DNA of 64,000 nucleotides, taken from the NCBI GenBank assembly GCA_001970955.1, contig MPUH01000277.1, forward strand, positions 1-64,000, written 5' to 3'. This DNA comes from Stentor coeruleus (taxonomy: Eukaryota > Ciliophora > Heterotrichea > Heterotrichida > Stentoridae). How positions within the stretch are numbered: position 1 is the stretch's first letter; every line of letters begins with the position of its first letter. Positions 9,986 to 20,479 of this stretch are shown piece after piece. Below the pieces are notes generated by a model. The model saw only the letters and a program-made list of their open reading frames with translations, was not told the DNA's origin and ran no database searches. The translations under genes and the position numbers were made by a program.

Positions 9986-12900
9986 CTAATTAAGATTAAG
10001 TATTTTTTTGAAACCTTTAAACTCCTCTATTGTAATACTAACTGGAATAATATTAGACCCTTTGCCTAATACAACCTTACCTAAAGTCCCTGTTGGTCCG
10101 GTATGAATAAATGATCCCAAGCTCCCATCACTGCTTATAATATCCTGAATAGCTTCAATATTTTGTTTAGCAGAAAGTATGCATGATCTAAGGTTTTCCT
10201 TTTCTTTAGCAACTTTTTCTCTACAATTTTTATCATTAAGATCAATAACTCTTAATTTGCTGATATCTTTTTTTAATTTAGACTGCGCGGAGTATACACT
10301 TTCAATTTTAGCTTTTGCTGGATTGGCTTCATTAGCAATGAATTTAGGGATTTCTCTGACTTGGCTTTTAAGTATTGAAGAATGTAGTTGTTTTTTCTGT
10401 ATTTTGTAATGATCAATAATAGCTGAAAATGTTTCGAGCTCGTCTTGGCCAATTGCTCCAGCGCCATGTCTTGTAATTGTACTACCTCTGAGCATATTGA
10501 GCAGTCCTCCAGACTCTGTAGATATAAGACTAGCTGAGACTTGTTGTTTAGTATCATGCTCTTTTTCTTTATATCCAGCGAGCTCCTCTTCTAAGCTCTT
10601 GCATTTATCTTGGAACTTTTCTATTTCTGAGTTCACAGCTTCCAAACTTTCCTCAAAGTATTTTTCTCTATCCTGCAAGCGCTTTTTCTCTATCTCCAAC
10701 TGAGCAAGTCTTTGTGATTTTGCATGAGCATCAGCTAAACGGCTTTCCAAACTTACTTTAGCCACTTTAAGCTCATTCAAATCCTTCTCCAACTTAGCCA
10801 TTTTAATATTTTGTGCTTTAACACTCATCCTCGCATCTTCCAAATCTCTATTAGTCTCCTCAAATTTACTGAGTTTGTCTTTAATCACTAAAGCTTGAGC
10901 TTTCCAAGGACCTGATTTAGATTTTTCTTCACACTTTTTAATAACACTAAGTGTCGGAATTGACTTCACATCTTTATCACTAGCAGAAAACCATTCAACC
11001 CAATTATAAGATGAATAATCAGTAATCTCATTGTCGAAAAGAATCTTAGTAACAGCTGTTGATCGTGCTGATAAAATTTCAGCCAAGCTTCTTAATGGAC
11101 TTGAATCTTCTTCTCCACCAATGTCAATGAAAGTTTTTCCTAAAGTTAAACATTTTGTTAATAAATCTTTATAGTCAACAGCGCCAGCAATAGAGTCATC
11201 AAGAGCATACATTTGAACTAGGCAATAAATACCAATGCTTATCAAAAAACATCCTCGGGACATCATGATTTTTCCTGAAAAATTCGGCACACTTTGTATT
11301 GAAAAATGATGGATTATACCCACTGAGCAGTTAAAATTGTCAAGGGATATTGTCGAACTTATCCCTCCTTCTTTCAAAAGCTTTAGAAAACCGTCTACGT
11401 TTGAGTTTATAGCAAGCATTTGTCCCCAGTCTACAGTTTTCATAAAGTCGATATACTCTTTTTGATTCATAGTTTTTAAGTAATCTTCCATACCTGCTAA
11501 ATCGTAAATAAGATTTATACATAAAGCACCTAAATTCGCGATCCATCTTATTAAATACTTGTCATGAGCAGTGTCTATTGTTGCTCTTAAAACTTCAGAA
11601 AATAGTATATATGTTTTACCACACAGGCTGTTTATAAGCAAATAGTTGTTTAAAGTGTTGATTTCTAGTAGCTCTAATACATTGCTTGGTATGCTTGCTT
11701 CCATATATGAAACTTTATTTACAAGTGTTAGATATAAAATCTCATTAAGCTTACCATTTATATGCATAGTCATCATTTCTCTCATTTTATTATTGATCAT
11801 TATATTTTTTTCCATCAGCTGCTGCATTTTTTTAGCTTTTTCTTCCTCACCTGTATCTGCGAGTTGATCTTTAAGCGATTCAATATCATTCTGTAATTCG
11901 CAAACCCTAACTCTAAATTGGTTGATTGTCTTTTCATAATCAACTTTTTGTTGTTCCATTTTTGTTAATTCATTTTTCAAATTTTGTATAGTTATATCTC
12001 TATCATGTATTTCTCCATTTAAAGTTTTTTCAAGTTCAGCTTGATCTTCATTTATTTGTTCTTCAAGTTCATGAAGTTCTTGTAACTCTCTAACTCTATC
12101 TTCAAGTTCTTTGATTTTTTCAGTTTTATTATAAGTGTCTTCAGTAAGCTTTTCTACTAACTCTGAATATTGTCCTGATTCTTCTAATGCTTCTTTTAGA
12201 TTAATGATTTCTCTTTGCTTTGATGCTAGTTCCTGACGTAAATCAGATATTTGCTTCATTTTAGCTTCAACATTTGGCACATCAGCAAGCTTGTTTTCTA
12301 ATTCTTGGATTCTATTTTCATATACTACTCTAGAATTTTGTGAGTCCGCATATAGTTTTTTTAAAGCTAGCTTATAATCCACAGAATCAAAGCCACTATC
12401 GTTTTCAGCTTCAGTCATTTCAGCTTGTAACTGTTCCCTTTCTAAATTCATCAACTCTATTTCTTCCTTTAAATCCTGGATTTCTTGTTTGCAGTCATCA
12501 AGTTCTTTTTGTAAATTTTCTGCGTTTTCTTCAGCTATATCTTTTTCTAGAGTTAAAGTTTCAATTAAATCATCCACATCAGCAGACTTTTTAGAAGTTT
12601 TTAAGTTTTGTTCTAAAAGAGTTATTCTTGCTGCCATTTCAGTCATTTTCTCATTGTTCATAGTGATAGTCTTTTTTGCTTTGTCTAGCTCGCTTGCAGC
12701 TTTTTGAAGGTCTTGTTTAAGCATTTTGATAGTTTCTTCTTTTTGGATTAACGAAAGTTCACTGCTGACTTCATCGCTTTTTATATTATCTTCTTTTTGG
12801 TCTTTTTTGATCTGGTCGACAATTTTTTGCTTTTTTTCAGCGATTTTCAGTTTAACTTCTTCCCTTGTCCGTTCTTCTGAAACATCGCTTATTGATAAGT

Positions 12901-13258
12901 CATCTTTAGCTGGCTCATCTGGTTTTTTAGCTTTGATCGAAGAAATTGCAGGCACTGGAGTTGAGCCTGAAGGCTTAGAAAAACTTGATTCTTCTTCCAA
13001 AAGCTTAACTTGAGTACTCCTGACAAAAATCCCGAAGTTGTTTTTGCATTCAAAATACTTTACACCACCTTGAGTACCGTTGCATTTTCCCAACGCGCTG
13101 TCAAGCTCTACACCTACCCAATTGCCAGTTGACCCTGTCATGGTTCCATAGAATCTAATTGTCCCAAGCAGTCCACTTTGTTGTGCGGTCTTTACAGACA
13201 CCCTACTACCAATTTTGAATAAAGACTTTGACTTGTCATCAACTTTTTTAGGGTCCAT
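9986..13258 (-). CDS. DCTN1: Dynactin large subunit, p150Glued
   Basis: 1090 residues. Dynactin is the processivity and cargo adaptor of cytoplasmic dynein. Residues about 17-90 are a CAP-Gly domain (GSRVSVKTAQQSGLLGTIRF; NWVGVELDSALG; NFGIFVRSTQVKLL) that binds microtubule and EB1 tails. A long coiled coil follows (about 125-480), then a globular dynactin region beginning near MQQLMEKNIMINNKMREMM, a second coiled coil (about 770-890) and a C-terminal domain. This order is that of p150Glued. The CAP-Gly signature GKNDG reads GKCNG here, so the EEY-binding groove is altered. Somewhat shorter than the human protein (about 1280). The start is MDPKKVDDKSKS, with CAP-Gly at the normal distance. 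Confidence 0.93.
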   Translation of the reverse strand: MDPKKVDDKSKSLFKIGSRVSVKTAQQSGLLGTIRFYGTMTGSTGNWVGVELDSALGKCNGTQGGVKYFECKNNFGIFVRSTQVKLLEEESSFSKPSGSTPVPAISSIKAKKPDEPAKDDLSISDVSEERTREEVKLKIAEKKQKIVDQIKKDQKEDNIKSDEVSSELSLIQKEETIKMLKQDLQKAASELDKAKKTITMNNEKMTEMAARITLLEQNLKTSKKSADVDDLIETLTLEKDIAEENAENLQKELDDCKQEIQDLKEEIELMNLEREQLQAEMTEAENDSGFDSVDYKLALKKLYADSQNSRVVYENRIQELENKLADVPNVEAKMKQISDLRQELASKQREIINLKEALEESGQYSELVEKLTEDTYNKTEKIKELEDRVRELQELHELEEQINEDQAELEKTLNGEIHDRDITIQNLKNELTKMEQQKVDYEKTINQFRVRVCELQNDIESLKDQLADTGEEEKAKKMQQLMEKNIMINNKMREMMTMHINGKLNEILYLTLVNKVSYMEASIPSNVLELLEINTLNNYLLINSLCGKTYILFSEVLRATIDTAHDKYLIRWIANLGALCINLIYDLAGMEDYLKTMNQKEYIDFMKTVDWGQMLAINSNVDGFLKLLKEGGISSTISLDNFNCSVGIIHHFSIQSVPNFSGKIMMSRGCFLISIGIYCLVQMYALDDSIAGAVDYKDLLTKCLTLGKTFIDIGGEEDSSPLRSLAEILSARSTAVTKILFDNEITDYSSYNWVEWFSASDKDVKSIPTLSVIKKCEEKSKSGPWKAQALVIKDKLSKFEETNRDLEDARMSVKAQNIKMAKLEKDLNELKVAKVSLESRLADAHAKSQRLAQLEIEKKRLQDREKYFEESLEAVNSEIEKFQDKCKSLEEELAGYKEKEHDTKQQVSASLISTESGGLLNMLRGSTITRHGAGAIGQDELETFSAIIDHYKIQKKQLHSSILKSQVREIPKFIANEANPAKAKIESVYSAQSKLKKDISKLRVIDLNDKNCREKVAKEKENLRSCILSAKQNIEAIQDIISSDGSLGSFIHTGPTGTLGKVVLGKGSNIIPVSITIEEFKGFKKILNLN

Positions 13259-13949
13259 ATTTTATTATGGAAACAAGTATTCTGTTTTATAAGGAAAATC
13301 TTTTAAGCTAGAAACTATTTTATTAAAATTTTTTCTAAGTTGACTTGCTTGGGTTTGTCGTGTAGTTGAATGCTAGAGACTTGTGTTCTTAGTTTTCGCA
13401 GATTTTATATGCAAATTATGATAAAGTTTTTATAATATTTGAGAGTAAATTACAGTTGTATGAAATTATTTTTAAGTGTGCAGAGGTATATTAAGAAAAT
13501 TACATTTTTTGCATAAGTCGGAATATTTTGTATTTCGATGCATTAGTATGTGAAGGATGCATTCAATTTGAATAATAATAGTTTTGATAAGTTATAGATA
13601 AATGATGTTGGAGATGGAATTTGAATATAATTGAGTTGTATAGTGAAAATGATGTATAAATTTAATGTTAAGAGATGAATGAGAATTGAAGATTAATAGA
13701 ATTGATACTGGATCAGAATGATGAGTTTTATGGCTTATGGAGAAATTTTGAAGAATTAGAAGATTTGTATTTTCTAGAGTTATCATTTATTTGCTTTAAG
13801 TTATTTAGAAAATATTTTGTTTGCTATTATTTTATTATAGAGTTCATGCCTGATACAAAAAATAATATAAATTATGATTATCAATATTATATAGCAAGGG
13901 CTGGACAATAGTCAAGCGATAATTCTTAACTAATACTAATACTATCAAT
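13259..13949. other. AT-rich divergent spacer
   Basis: Lies between divergent dynactin and CUE/UIM genes. No coding relic is clear. The short frames near 13592-13911 have low-complexity composition and look like chance. Confidence 0.6.
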
Positions 13950-14552
13950 ATGGAAAGAAAAAGTCAAAAACTGGCAGATCTTGCTGGGATGTTTGATGAT
14001 GTTGATCTTGAAGTGATAGAAAACATCCTAGATATGTGTAAAGGCAAAGTTAATAAAGCTGCAGAAGTGCTTTTAAAAATGAAAGATGATGCTAGCGCGA
14101 AACCTGAAGACCCTAAGCCACCAAAAAAAGAGCCTGCGCTTATGGAAAACTTTTTAGAACTAGACGAAAGTCAGCCTAAGCATAAAGTTCAAGACGAATC
14201 TGTAAGGAAAGAAATTGAAGCAGCACTAGCTGAAAGCGACAGAATCGAAGAAAACTATATAGCGCAAATGCAAAAAGCTATTGCAATGTCTATGGAAGAA
14301 AGCAAGAGCAAACCTAAACCAGAAAAAGACCAAAACAAGAAAAAATTCAAAGAAAAACTCAAAGACTTCTTTCACAAAAAGGATAAAACTCAAGATTCTG
14401 ACGAAAAAGTCTCTCCGAAAAACGCTGAAAGTCAAAAGAAAAGCAATATCCCTGAATACTTACCTATAACATGTAACCCTGATGAGGAAGTCTTCCAATT
14501 CGTCTTTAGCAAAAAACTTTTTACACGCGGCGAGACCATTTCCCATAAATAG
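13950..14552 (+). CDS. CUE and UIM ubiquitin-binding protein
   Basis: 200 residues. Residues about 5-45 form a CUE-type three-helix domain (LADLAGMFDDVDLEVIENIL; GKVNKAAEVLLKM). Residues about 93-112 match a ubiquitin-interacting motif (YIAQMQKAIAMSMEES, with the central Ala and Ser). Lys/Glu-rich disordered segments surround it. The combination suggests a ubiquitin receptor or adaptor in trafficking or quality control. The C-terminal 35 residues (IPEYLPITCNPDEEVFQF) are ordered-looking but unknown. No catalytic domain is present. Together with the DCN1-like gene and the RING genes it is one of several unlinked ubiquitin-pathway genes in the window. Confidence 0.8.
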   Translation: MERKSQKLADLAGMFDDVDLEVIENILDMCKGKVNKAAEVLLKMKDDASAKPEDPKPPKKEPALMENFLELDESQPKHKVQDESVRKEIEAALAESDRIEENYIAQMQKAIAMSMEESKSKPKPEKDQNKKKFKEKLKDFFHKKDKTQDSDEKVSPKNAESQKKSNIPEYLPITCNPDEEVFQFVFSKKLFTRGETISHK

Positions 14553-14880
14553 TTGTAAGGATTTGACTATCTAATTTTTAAATTGTCTATAAAAACATTT
14601 GTTTTTATAAGAATTAATGGTAAACTCTACACAAAAACCTCATGAGCGCAAGACAATAATCAAATATGGCTCAAAAAAAGCTGAAAAGCACTGCAGGAGA
14701 AAATACAAAAAAAAATTTGAATATAAATTATTGTCAAGAATATAAATAGTTATTTTGTAAATTTTAGTATATATAATTTTGATATTCTACTACAATAGTA
14801 TGAGAATCTATTTAAAATCATTAATTGGTCTTCTGAAGCTTTGCACTAAATGAGTGATATCTAGTCTTTTTCACTTAGCG
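14553..14880. other. AT-rich spacer
   Basis: No feature recognised. Confidence 0.55.
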
Positions 14881-15030
14881 TTACTGCAAGAGTCTCGCCT
14901 CCTTGGACTGACATCTCCTATCTTTATGCCCCGATAATAAAATGCTACCACAATCAGACACAGTCATAACATCCATTTGCTTTATCGCAGTTTGAGAGCT
15001 TAGCTGCACAAGGATACTTCCTTCAGGATA
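14881..15030 (-). pseudogene. Unidentified coding relic
   Basis: On the minus strand a frame of about 48 codons is open and protein-like (YPEGSILVQLSSQTAIKQMD; VSDCGSILLSGHKDRR) but has no ATG and ends in a stop at 14881. The GC content is higher than in the surrounding spacer. DCGSILLSGHKD faintly resembles a WD40 strand, too weak to name. Probably a dead gene fragment. Confidence 0.35.
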
Positions 15031-15133
15031 CTATTAAATGATTAGGGTATCAACTAAGAGAAAAAAATCTTATCACTCTAAAATACTATTTCGATTCAGA
15101 TTTCCCTATCCATACTCGACACATAATTGTTCA

Positions 15134-15215
15134 TGCCTACAAGGTATAGAAAATCTTCACAAGTTAGAAAAATTATTTTGCCAAGGTTCGGAGATTCTTG
15201 TGTCTCTTTCAATTA
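15134..15215 (+). pseudogene. Leucine-rich-repeat fragment
   Basis: The plus frame reads CLQGIENLHKLEKLFCQGSE followed by ILVSL. This fits the SDS22-type LRR pattern L-GIENL-KLEKL----N-I. It is a single repeat unit without neighbours, so a broken gene piece rather than a gene. Confidence 0.4.
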
Positions 15216-15323
15216 GATGAATTGTCAGAACCATTTTGTATCCCAGGAAATAGCCTTGATGGACTCAATAATATACTTCTCTACTACTGCAGCTTTGGCT
15301 TTTTAAGAGGAAAGTTTAGCGTT

Positions 15324-15416
15324 GAGAATATTGAACATAGAAATGTGAAGAGGATTTTTGTTATATACTGAGAATATTAAACATAGAAAATATGAAGAGG
15401 ATTTTTGTTATATGCT
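15324..15416. repeat. Two-unit tandem repeat, about 46 bases
   Basis: GAGAATATT-GAACATAGAA followed by GTGAAGAGGATTTTTGTTAT repeats with a period of 46-47 bases (starts 15324 and 15370, partial third at 15417). It is an imperfect non-coding tandem duplication. Confidence 0.75.
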
Positions 15417-15954
15417 GAGAATAGCTTTATGATTTTTTTGAGTTATAAATGAGCTTTATTTTTTGTTAGTTTATATGAAGCTTATTTTAATTGAAAGTTA
15501 TTGGTGGAATATTAGAGATAAAGAGAGTTTGAGAATAGAAGACAGTTGATTATTAATAGAGTATAGATAATGCTGTGTGATAATGCTGGTTCTTAATTAA
15601 TATTGGTATATGAAGATAAACTTGTAAAATCCTTTTTTACAATTTTTTTTAAGTTTGCCTAAGAAAATTAAGACGTATGATTATATTGAGTATTGCTTAA
15701 ACGCATTAAAAAGTTAATTTTTTGGTTATTGCAGAGTTTAAGGTTATGAAAGGGTTATAAGAAAATCATCTTGATTTTTAAATAGAAATTATAAGTAGCT
15801 TTTTAAATAGAAATTGATCACAACTTTCAATCTAAAGAATGCATTACCTTATTATACCATTTGATATATGCGAGTTATTCATACATATTTTATACCAGTA
15901 CCTTAATGATTATAGTGATTCATTAAGATTTTAAAGTGATTCTAGTTAAACATA
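15417..15954. other. AT-rich spacer
   Basis: No gene or RNA recognised. Confidence 0.55.
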
Positions 15955-16352
15955 TTAGAAATCAATCTTATTTATTAGACTAATAATAAGACTTATACAT
16001 AATGGTAGTTCTTCTTTTAAGCCAATCTTGGGGTAATTCTTTTTTCTCAAAATGTCAAAGCTCTTGTCTGATTTAACGTCAGCTTTTGTCCTGTACCTTC
16101 CCAGATCAATATTAAAAATATAACTATTAGCAACAGCATGAGTTCTATCATTAAGAATCTTCAATGCAAGATCATATGTTAAACCCTCCATGCAGTTGTT
16201 AAAGTTTCTTTACTAAGTTTTTGTTTTAATTTTTCCAACAGGATATCTTCTTTTGATTTTGCATAATCATTAATATCATTATGTCTTTCAGCTAAAGAAG
16301 CTGTTGATAAAAGGTAGCAAACTTCTTCTTTTTCCTCGATGCTTAGAGGGAT
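15955..16352 (-). pseudogene. Broken gene of unknown family
   Basis: Two adjoining minus-strand frames read as protein. The upstream one contains LSIEEKEEVCYLLSTASLAE and KEDILLEKLKQKLSKETL and then hits a stop. The downstream one (from 16191) has MEGLTYDLALKILNDRTHAV, then SYIFNIDLGRYRTKAD and SFDILRKKNYPKIGLKEELP. The frame change lies near 16195, and no 15-base intron of the local type bridges it. The upstream part also starts without ATG. I interpret it as a frameshifted host gene; I cannot identify the family. Confidence 0.5.
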
Positions 16353-16457
16353 TTATAATAATTTGAGGATTTTTTAAAAGTATTGATAATCGCAAATTTA
16401 AATAGATCTCGATGCACTATGATATTCCATTGAGAATTTTACAGAAGGGAATAATAA

Positions 16458-17063
16458 ATGGATAGATTTATAGACATCAGAAGGCACTTCTCAAATCCTT
16501 TTGAATTTCAGCCGGTGTTCTACTATGAAATTATCTCTATCCGATATTTAATTACTAAGAAGTATTGTTAGATCAAAATCTATGTCCTAAATGCTGGAGA
16601 AGTATGCATTTAAGTTCTGATTTCACAAGATTTATATGTGTTAATAATTCTTGTAAAAAGCGTGACAGCATCAGACAAGGAATATTATTTTTCAATAATA
16701 ATTTAGTGATCAATAGAATATACTGCTTAGCTATTTATGGTTGAACAAAGCATGAGTATATTGCGCAATCAGCTTAACTGATTTCAGCCTGAATACAGTT
16801 GTAGACTATTAAAAAAATTTAGAAACGTCATGGAAGAACCTTTGAAGATCATTACGAGATTATTAGTGGACCAGGCATATAAGCTCAAATAGATGAATTT
16901 GAATTTGAAAGGCTCAAGTATTATTGAGATCATATAATAATAGATGTTTGGGTAGTTGATAGAAATTACGGATATAAAGAAAGTATTTTTAATAGAATTT
17001 TCTGATAGGAGCATGGAGATTCTTAACGATATTATAACAGAGCATGAGTTAGTCTATTTGAAC
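16458..17063 (+). mobile_element. Decayed Merlin (IS1595/ISXO2-like) DNA transposase
   Basis: Conceptual reading in shifting plus frames gives the Merlin order. An N-terminal region starts at the ATG at 16458 (MDRFIDIRRHFSNPFEFQP). A zinc ribbon follows with CPKCWRSMHLSSDFTRFICV, then NNSCKK and SIRQGILFF, as in IS1595-type transposases. After several stops comes a catalytic-type stretch SGPGI-AQIDEFEFERLKYY, then VWVVDRNYGYKES and LIEFSDRSMEILNDIITEHE. IDE supplies the first catalytic Asp, and the last block matches the region preceding the second. The 3-prime third, with the remaining DDE residues, is missing. Many stops and at least two frame changes show it is old and dead. I did not find terminal inverted repeats. 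Confidence 0.72.
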
Positions 17064-17872
17064 TTAATTTTTTTCTTTGCTCTCTTACTCACACCTCATC
17101 TGCTGTGCTCAAATTCGTTTTTTCTTGGCATTATTTTTCAATAACTTCAAAATTTTTCATATTTATTAATTTTTATAGGCCTTAGGTAAAATTCTAAAAT
17201 GAAATTTTTCTAGTGTATCGAGATCTATATAAATTTATGATTATTACGCTGGAGAAAAATTCTTCAAACTATAATAAATCCGCNTTATTACGCTGGAGAA
17301 AAATTCTTCAAACTATAATAAATCCGCTTAGAGATGCACTAAGGCTTAATAGAAAGATATAAAGAACATATTTATAAAATATCTAAAATAGAGGCATTTT
17401 TAATAGAATATTATTAGAATAAAGAAATAAGGTTTATGCTATGCAAATAAATTATAGAATATCCTATTTGATGACTTTAAAAAAAAATTACAAGCATAAA
17501 TCACCCTATAATAGCATTAAAAGCATTTCTAGAAAATCGTTCAAAATACACTCCCATAAGCTTATCAAATATGTGCTTGCATTAAAGAAGAAAAATCGAG
17601 CATCTCTCAAAAGTTAAATTCACCAAAAATTCTTTAAAACCTTAATTTCCAACACCTCTCATAAAACCTAAAACTTTGATCCTCAATATTTATAATTTTA
17701 TCTTTTAACCCAAAAATCATAACCGTCATCCATATTCTAATTACTAATTTTGGCTTATCTTAAAACTTTTAAGCTTTCAAATCAGAATTTTTCAATCATT
17801 TCCATTATAAGCATCACTTCATCATCTAACATATCATCTTATTCAAAGAAAATGAAAAATTGATACAATAAA
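17064..17872. other. AT-rich spacer with N-join
   Basis: Contains an exact 43-base duplicate around the N at 17284 (17241-17283 and 17285-17327), an assembly join. No gene is recognised. The 3-prime end of the Merlin element would be expected here but is not visible. Confidence 0.6.
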
Positions 17873-19333
17873 ATGTTTAGGCCATTGAAAAGGATGATCA
17901 ATAAAATCTTTCGAAGTTCTGATGAGGCTATTTCAGACGTGAAAAACGGAAGTTCAATTTCGATTGGAGGCTTCGGGTTGTGTGGAATACCAGAAAATCT
18001 TATAAGGTCCCTGGCGAAAAGAGAAGTAAAAGAATTGAGTTTATATTCGACTTTGTCTGGAACCCCTACACTTGGATTAGGTCAGTTGATTACTAAGAAG
18101 ATGGTCAGCACGCTTAATACTTCATATGTTGGAGCAAACGAAGAAGCTGAAAGACAATATTTGAATGGGGAGCTAGAAATTAACTTTATTCCTATGGGAA
18201 CTTTAGTTGAAAGAATTCGTTCGGGTTCTGCAGGGATTCTAGGTTTTTACACTAGAACAGGGGCTAACACGATTGTGGAAACTGGAATGTTCCCAACTAA
18301 GTTTGCTAGAGGAGGCAAAAATATTGAAGTTGTATCCCAGCCACGAAAATTCAAAATCTCAAATGGCCAAAAGTATATATACGAAGAAGCAATTACGACC
18401 GACTTTGGATTCATTAAAGCATGGAAAGCAGACTCAATGGGCAATCTTATATTTAGAAAGACAGCAAGAAACTCTAATGCTGATATTCCAGGCTCAGCTC
18501 GAGTGACAATTGCTGAAGTTGAAGAAATTGTCCCAGTCGGATCATTTGACCCTGATGAAATCCATGTTCCAGGGCATTTAGTGCAACGTGTAATCCAAGG
18601 TGAGCATTTTGATAAACCAATTGAGAAACTTATCCTCAACAAGGGAGGCCATCTAGAAATGTCTGGAACTCCAGAGCAGATTCGTGTAAGAGAAACAATT
18701 GCTAAACGTGCAGCAAAAGAGATCAAAGATGGTATGTTCGTTAATCTCGGCATTGGAATCCCAACTCTAATCTCTAATTATGTATCCAAAGATCTAGATA
18801 TTGTCTTACAGTCAGAAAATGGCTTACTAGGAATAGGTCCATATCCAGATGAAGGCCAACAAGATGCTGACTTAACAAACGCAGGTAAAGAAACTATAAC
18901 TATGAGAAAAGGTGCTTCATTATTTTCAAGTACAACAAGCTTTGGGATTATAAGAGGTGGGCATTTAAACCTAACTTGTGTTGGAGGATTGCAAGTATCT
19001 CAAGATGGAGATTTTGCTAGTTGGATAGTCCCTGGGAAAATGGTTAAAGGTATGGGAGGAGCAATGGACTTGGCAGGTTCAGGGGCTAAACTTATAGTTT
19101 GCATGGAGCATGTGGCTAAAAAAGCTAAGAAAGTTCTTGATAAATGCACATTACCGCTTACTGGAGGTAAATCAGTGACAATGCTAATAACAGACTATGG
19201 GGTTTTTGATTTTGCAAGACCTGAAGGGATGACTTTGATTGAAATCGCAGACGGGGTGACTTTGGAACAGATATTTAATGCATCGACAGCTAAATTCAAT
19301 GTTGCAACTAACTTGAAGAAAATGCTGCAGTGA
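17873..19333 (+). CDS. OXCT1: Succinyl-CoA:3-ketoacid CoA-transferase (SCOT)
   Basis: 486 residues, a fused alpha-beta class I CoA transferase. It moves CoA from succinyl-CoA to acetoacetate, the activating step of ketone-body use in mitochondria. The N-terminal half has GGFGLCGIPENLI and a conserved FYTRTGANT stretch. The C-terminal half has GMFVNLGIGIPTLI and QSENGLLGIG, whose Glu315 is the catalytic residue. The N-terminus MFRPLKRMINKIFRS is basic and amphipathic, fitting a mitochondrial presequence. Length is close to animal SCOT (about 520). Locally GC-richer than its flanks. A degraded copy lies directly downstream. Confidence 0.96.
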   Translation: MFRPLKRMINKIFRSSDEAISDVKNGSSISIGGFGLCGIPENLIRSLAKREVKELSLYSTLSGTPTLGLGQLITKKMVSTLNTSYVGANEEAERQYLNGELEINFIPMGTLVERIRSGSAGILGFYTRTGANTIVETGMFPTKFARGGKNIEVVSQPRKFKISNGQKYIYEEAITTDFGFIKAWKADSMGNLIFRKTARNSNADIPGSARVTIAEVEEIVPVGSFDPDEIHVPGHLVQRVIQGEHFDKPIEKLILNKGGHLEMSGTPEQIRVRETIAKRAAKEIKDGMFVNLGIGIPTLISNYVSKDLDIVLQSENGLLGIGPYPDEGQQDADLTNAGKETITMRKGASLFSSTTSFGIIRGGHLNLTCVGGLQVSQDGDFASWIVPGKMVKGMGGAMDLAGSGAKLIVCMEHVAKKAKKVLDKCTLPLTGGKSVTMLITDYGVFDFARPEGMTLIEIADGVTLEQIFNASTAKFNVATNLKKMLQ

Positions 19334-19430
19334 TTAATACCACTTCTTACATAAATATGCAATATAGAGTTAAAAGGTCTTTATAGACCAAATAGATTAT
19401 GGATTATTTTATATAGTTAGTCATATGCTT

Positions 19431-19920
19431 ATGATCGGTTTGAGAAAAGGATGATAAGCCTAGTTTCTTTTTAACTCAAAGGAGTATTTCTAATATAAAG
19501 GAGAAGTTTATTAGTTGTAAGCTTTGGTCTGCTTACAATGCCAGAAAATTTAGTCAATGATCTTGATTAGAGGATATAAGGAGCTTAATAATGTGCACTA
19601 TTTGCATATGGACAAAATATGAAAATATAAGCAGGTTATTTATAAGAAACCTATATTTAGACTAAGGATAAGGTTGAAAGGAGGAGTATCTTAATGGTGA
19701 AGTAAATTTTATTTTGATTAAGATTTTTGTAGGGAACACCTTCATTAATCATAAGAATTTTAGGTTGGACTAATTAGTCTAAATTTGAGATTTTTCTACA
19801 AGTTATTCTCCAGAGGAGGAAAGTGCTGAAAAAACATAATTTTCTAGACTTTGTAGGGTGTATAAAGGGAAAAATACTGCATTAAGTAGATAAATATTTG
19901 TGGGATTATTAGATGAATAA
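19431..19920 (+). pseudogene. SCOT pseudogene, tandem copy
   Basis: Collinear with the 5-prime third of the SCOT gene just upstream. The start region (AAAAGGATGAT), FGL-MPENLV (versus FGLCGIPENLI), YLNGE-VNFI (versus YLNGELEINFI) and TCTCCAGAGGAGGAAAG (versus FARGGK) appear in the same order and at similar spacing. Numerous stops and frame changes and many base differences show it is long dead. Similarity fades after about 19920. It begins about 100 bases after the SCOT stop codon, so it arose by tandem duplication. Confidence 0.72.
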
Positions 19921-20479
19921 ATTTTATGCTGCATATCAATTGCGCATGATAAAAATGCAAGATATAAAAATATTAAAGATAATTAAGATAATGTGATGTA
20001 AATAATAAAATATAAGTTCAAATTAAGATATAGAATCCACTATTTTTGGATTTTCAATTAAAAGCACTCATTATAAATACCTATAAATGAATATCTAGTA
20101 AAATTATAGCATCTTATTAAAAAGCATAGATAATGCTTTGATGTTCAATGTATGGAAATTTTCCATATACAACTTTTATGTTTGAGTTATTTGTTTCAGG
20201 TGCAATTTCGTATATTGGACATACGAAGCAATAAAGAGTTCAATAAATAGCATTTATAAGCATAGTAATTATTCACATTATTTATTATCAAAGAATAAAC
20301 TCATTTCTACTTAAGTCATATAATCCAGCATAATCATATAATATTCACACTGACCCAGTAAATAATCACTTTTTTTACTAAAATTAATCCCTTTCCACCA
20401 CTAGAAATTCAATCACATAATCCTCTTAAATCTCAAAGCACCAAATCATATTCTTTACAAAATTAATCTAATTTGCCTA
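19921..20479. other. AT-rich spacer
   Basis: No gene is seen; the first 70 bases may hold further traces of the SCOT copy. Confidence 0.5.

Noticed and set aside
13702-13911. 69-codon plus frame before the CUE/UIM gene
   Set aside because: Low-complexity Phe/Tyr/Ile composition, typical of AT-rich spacer frames, and no link to the gene downstream.
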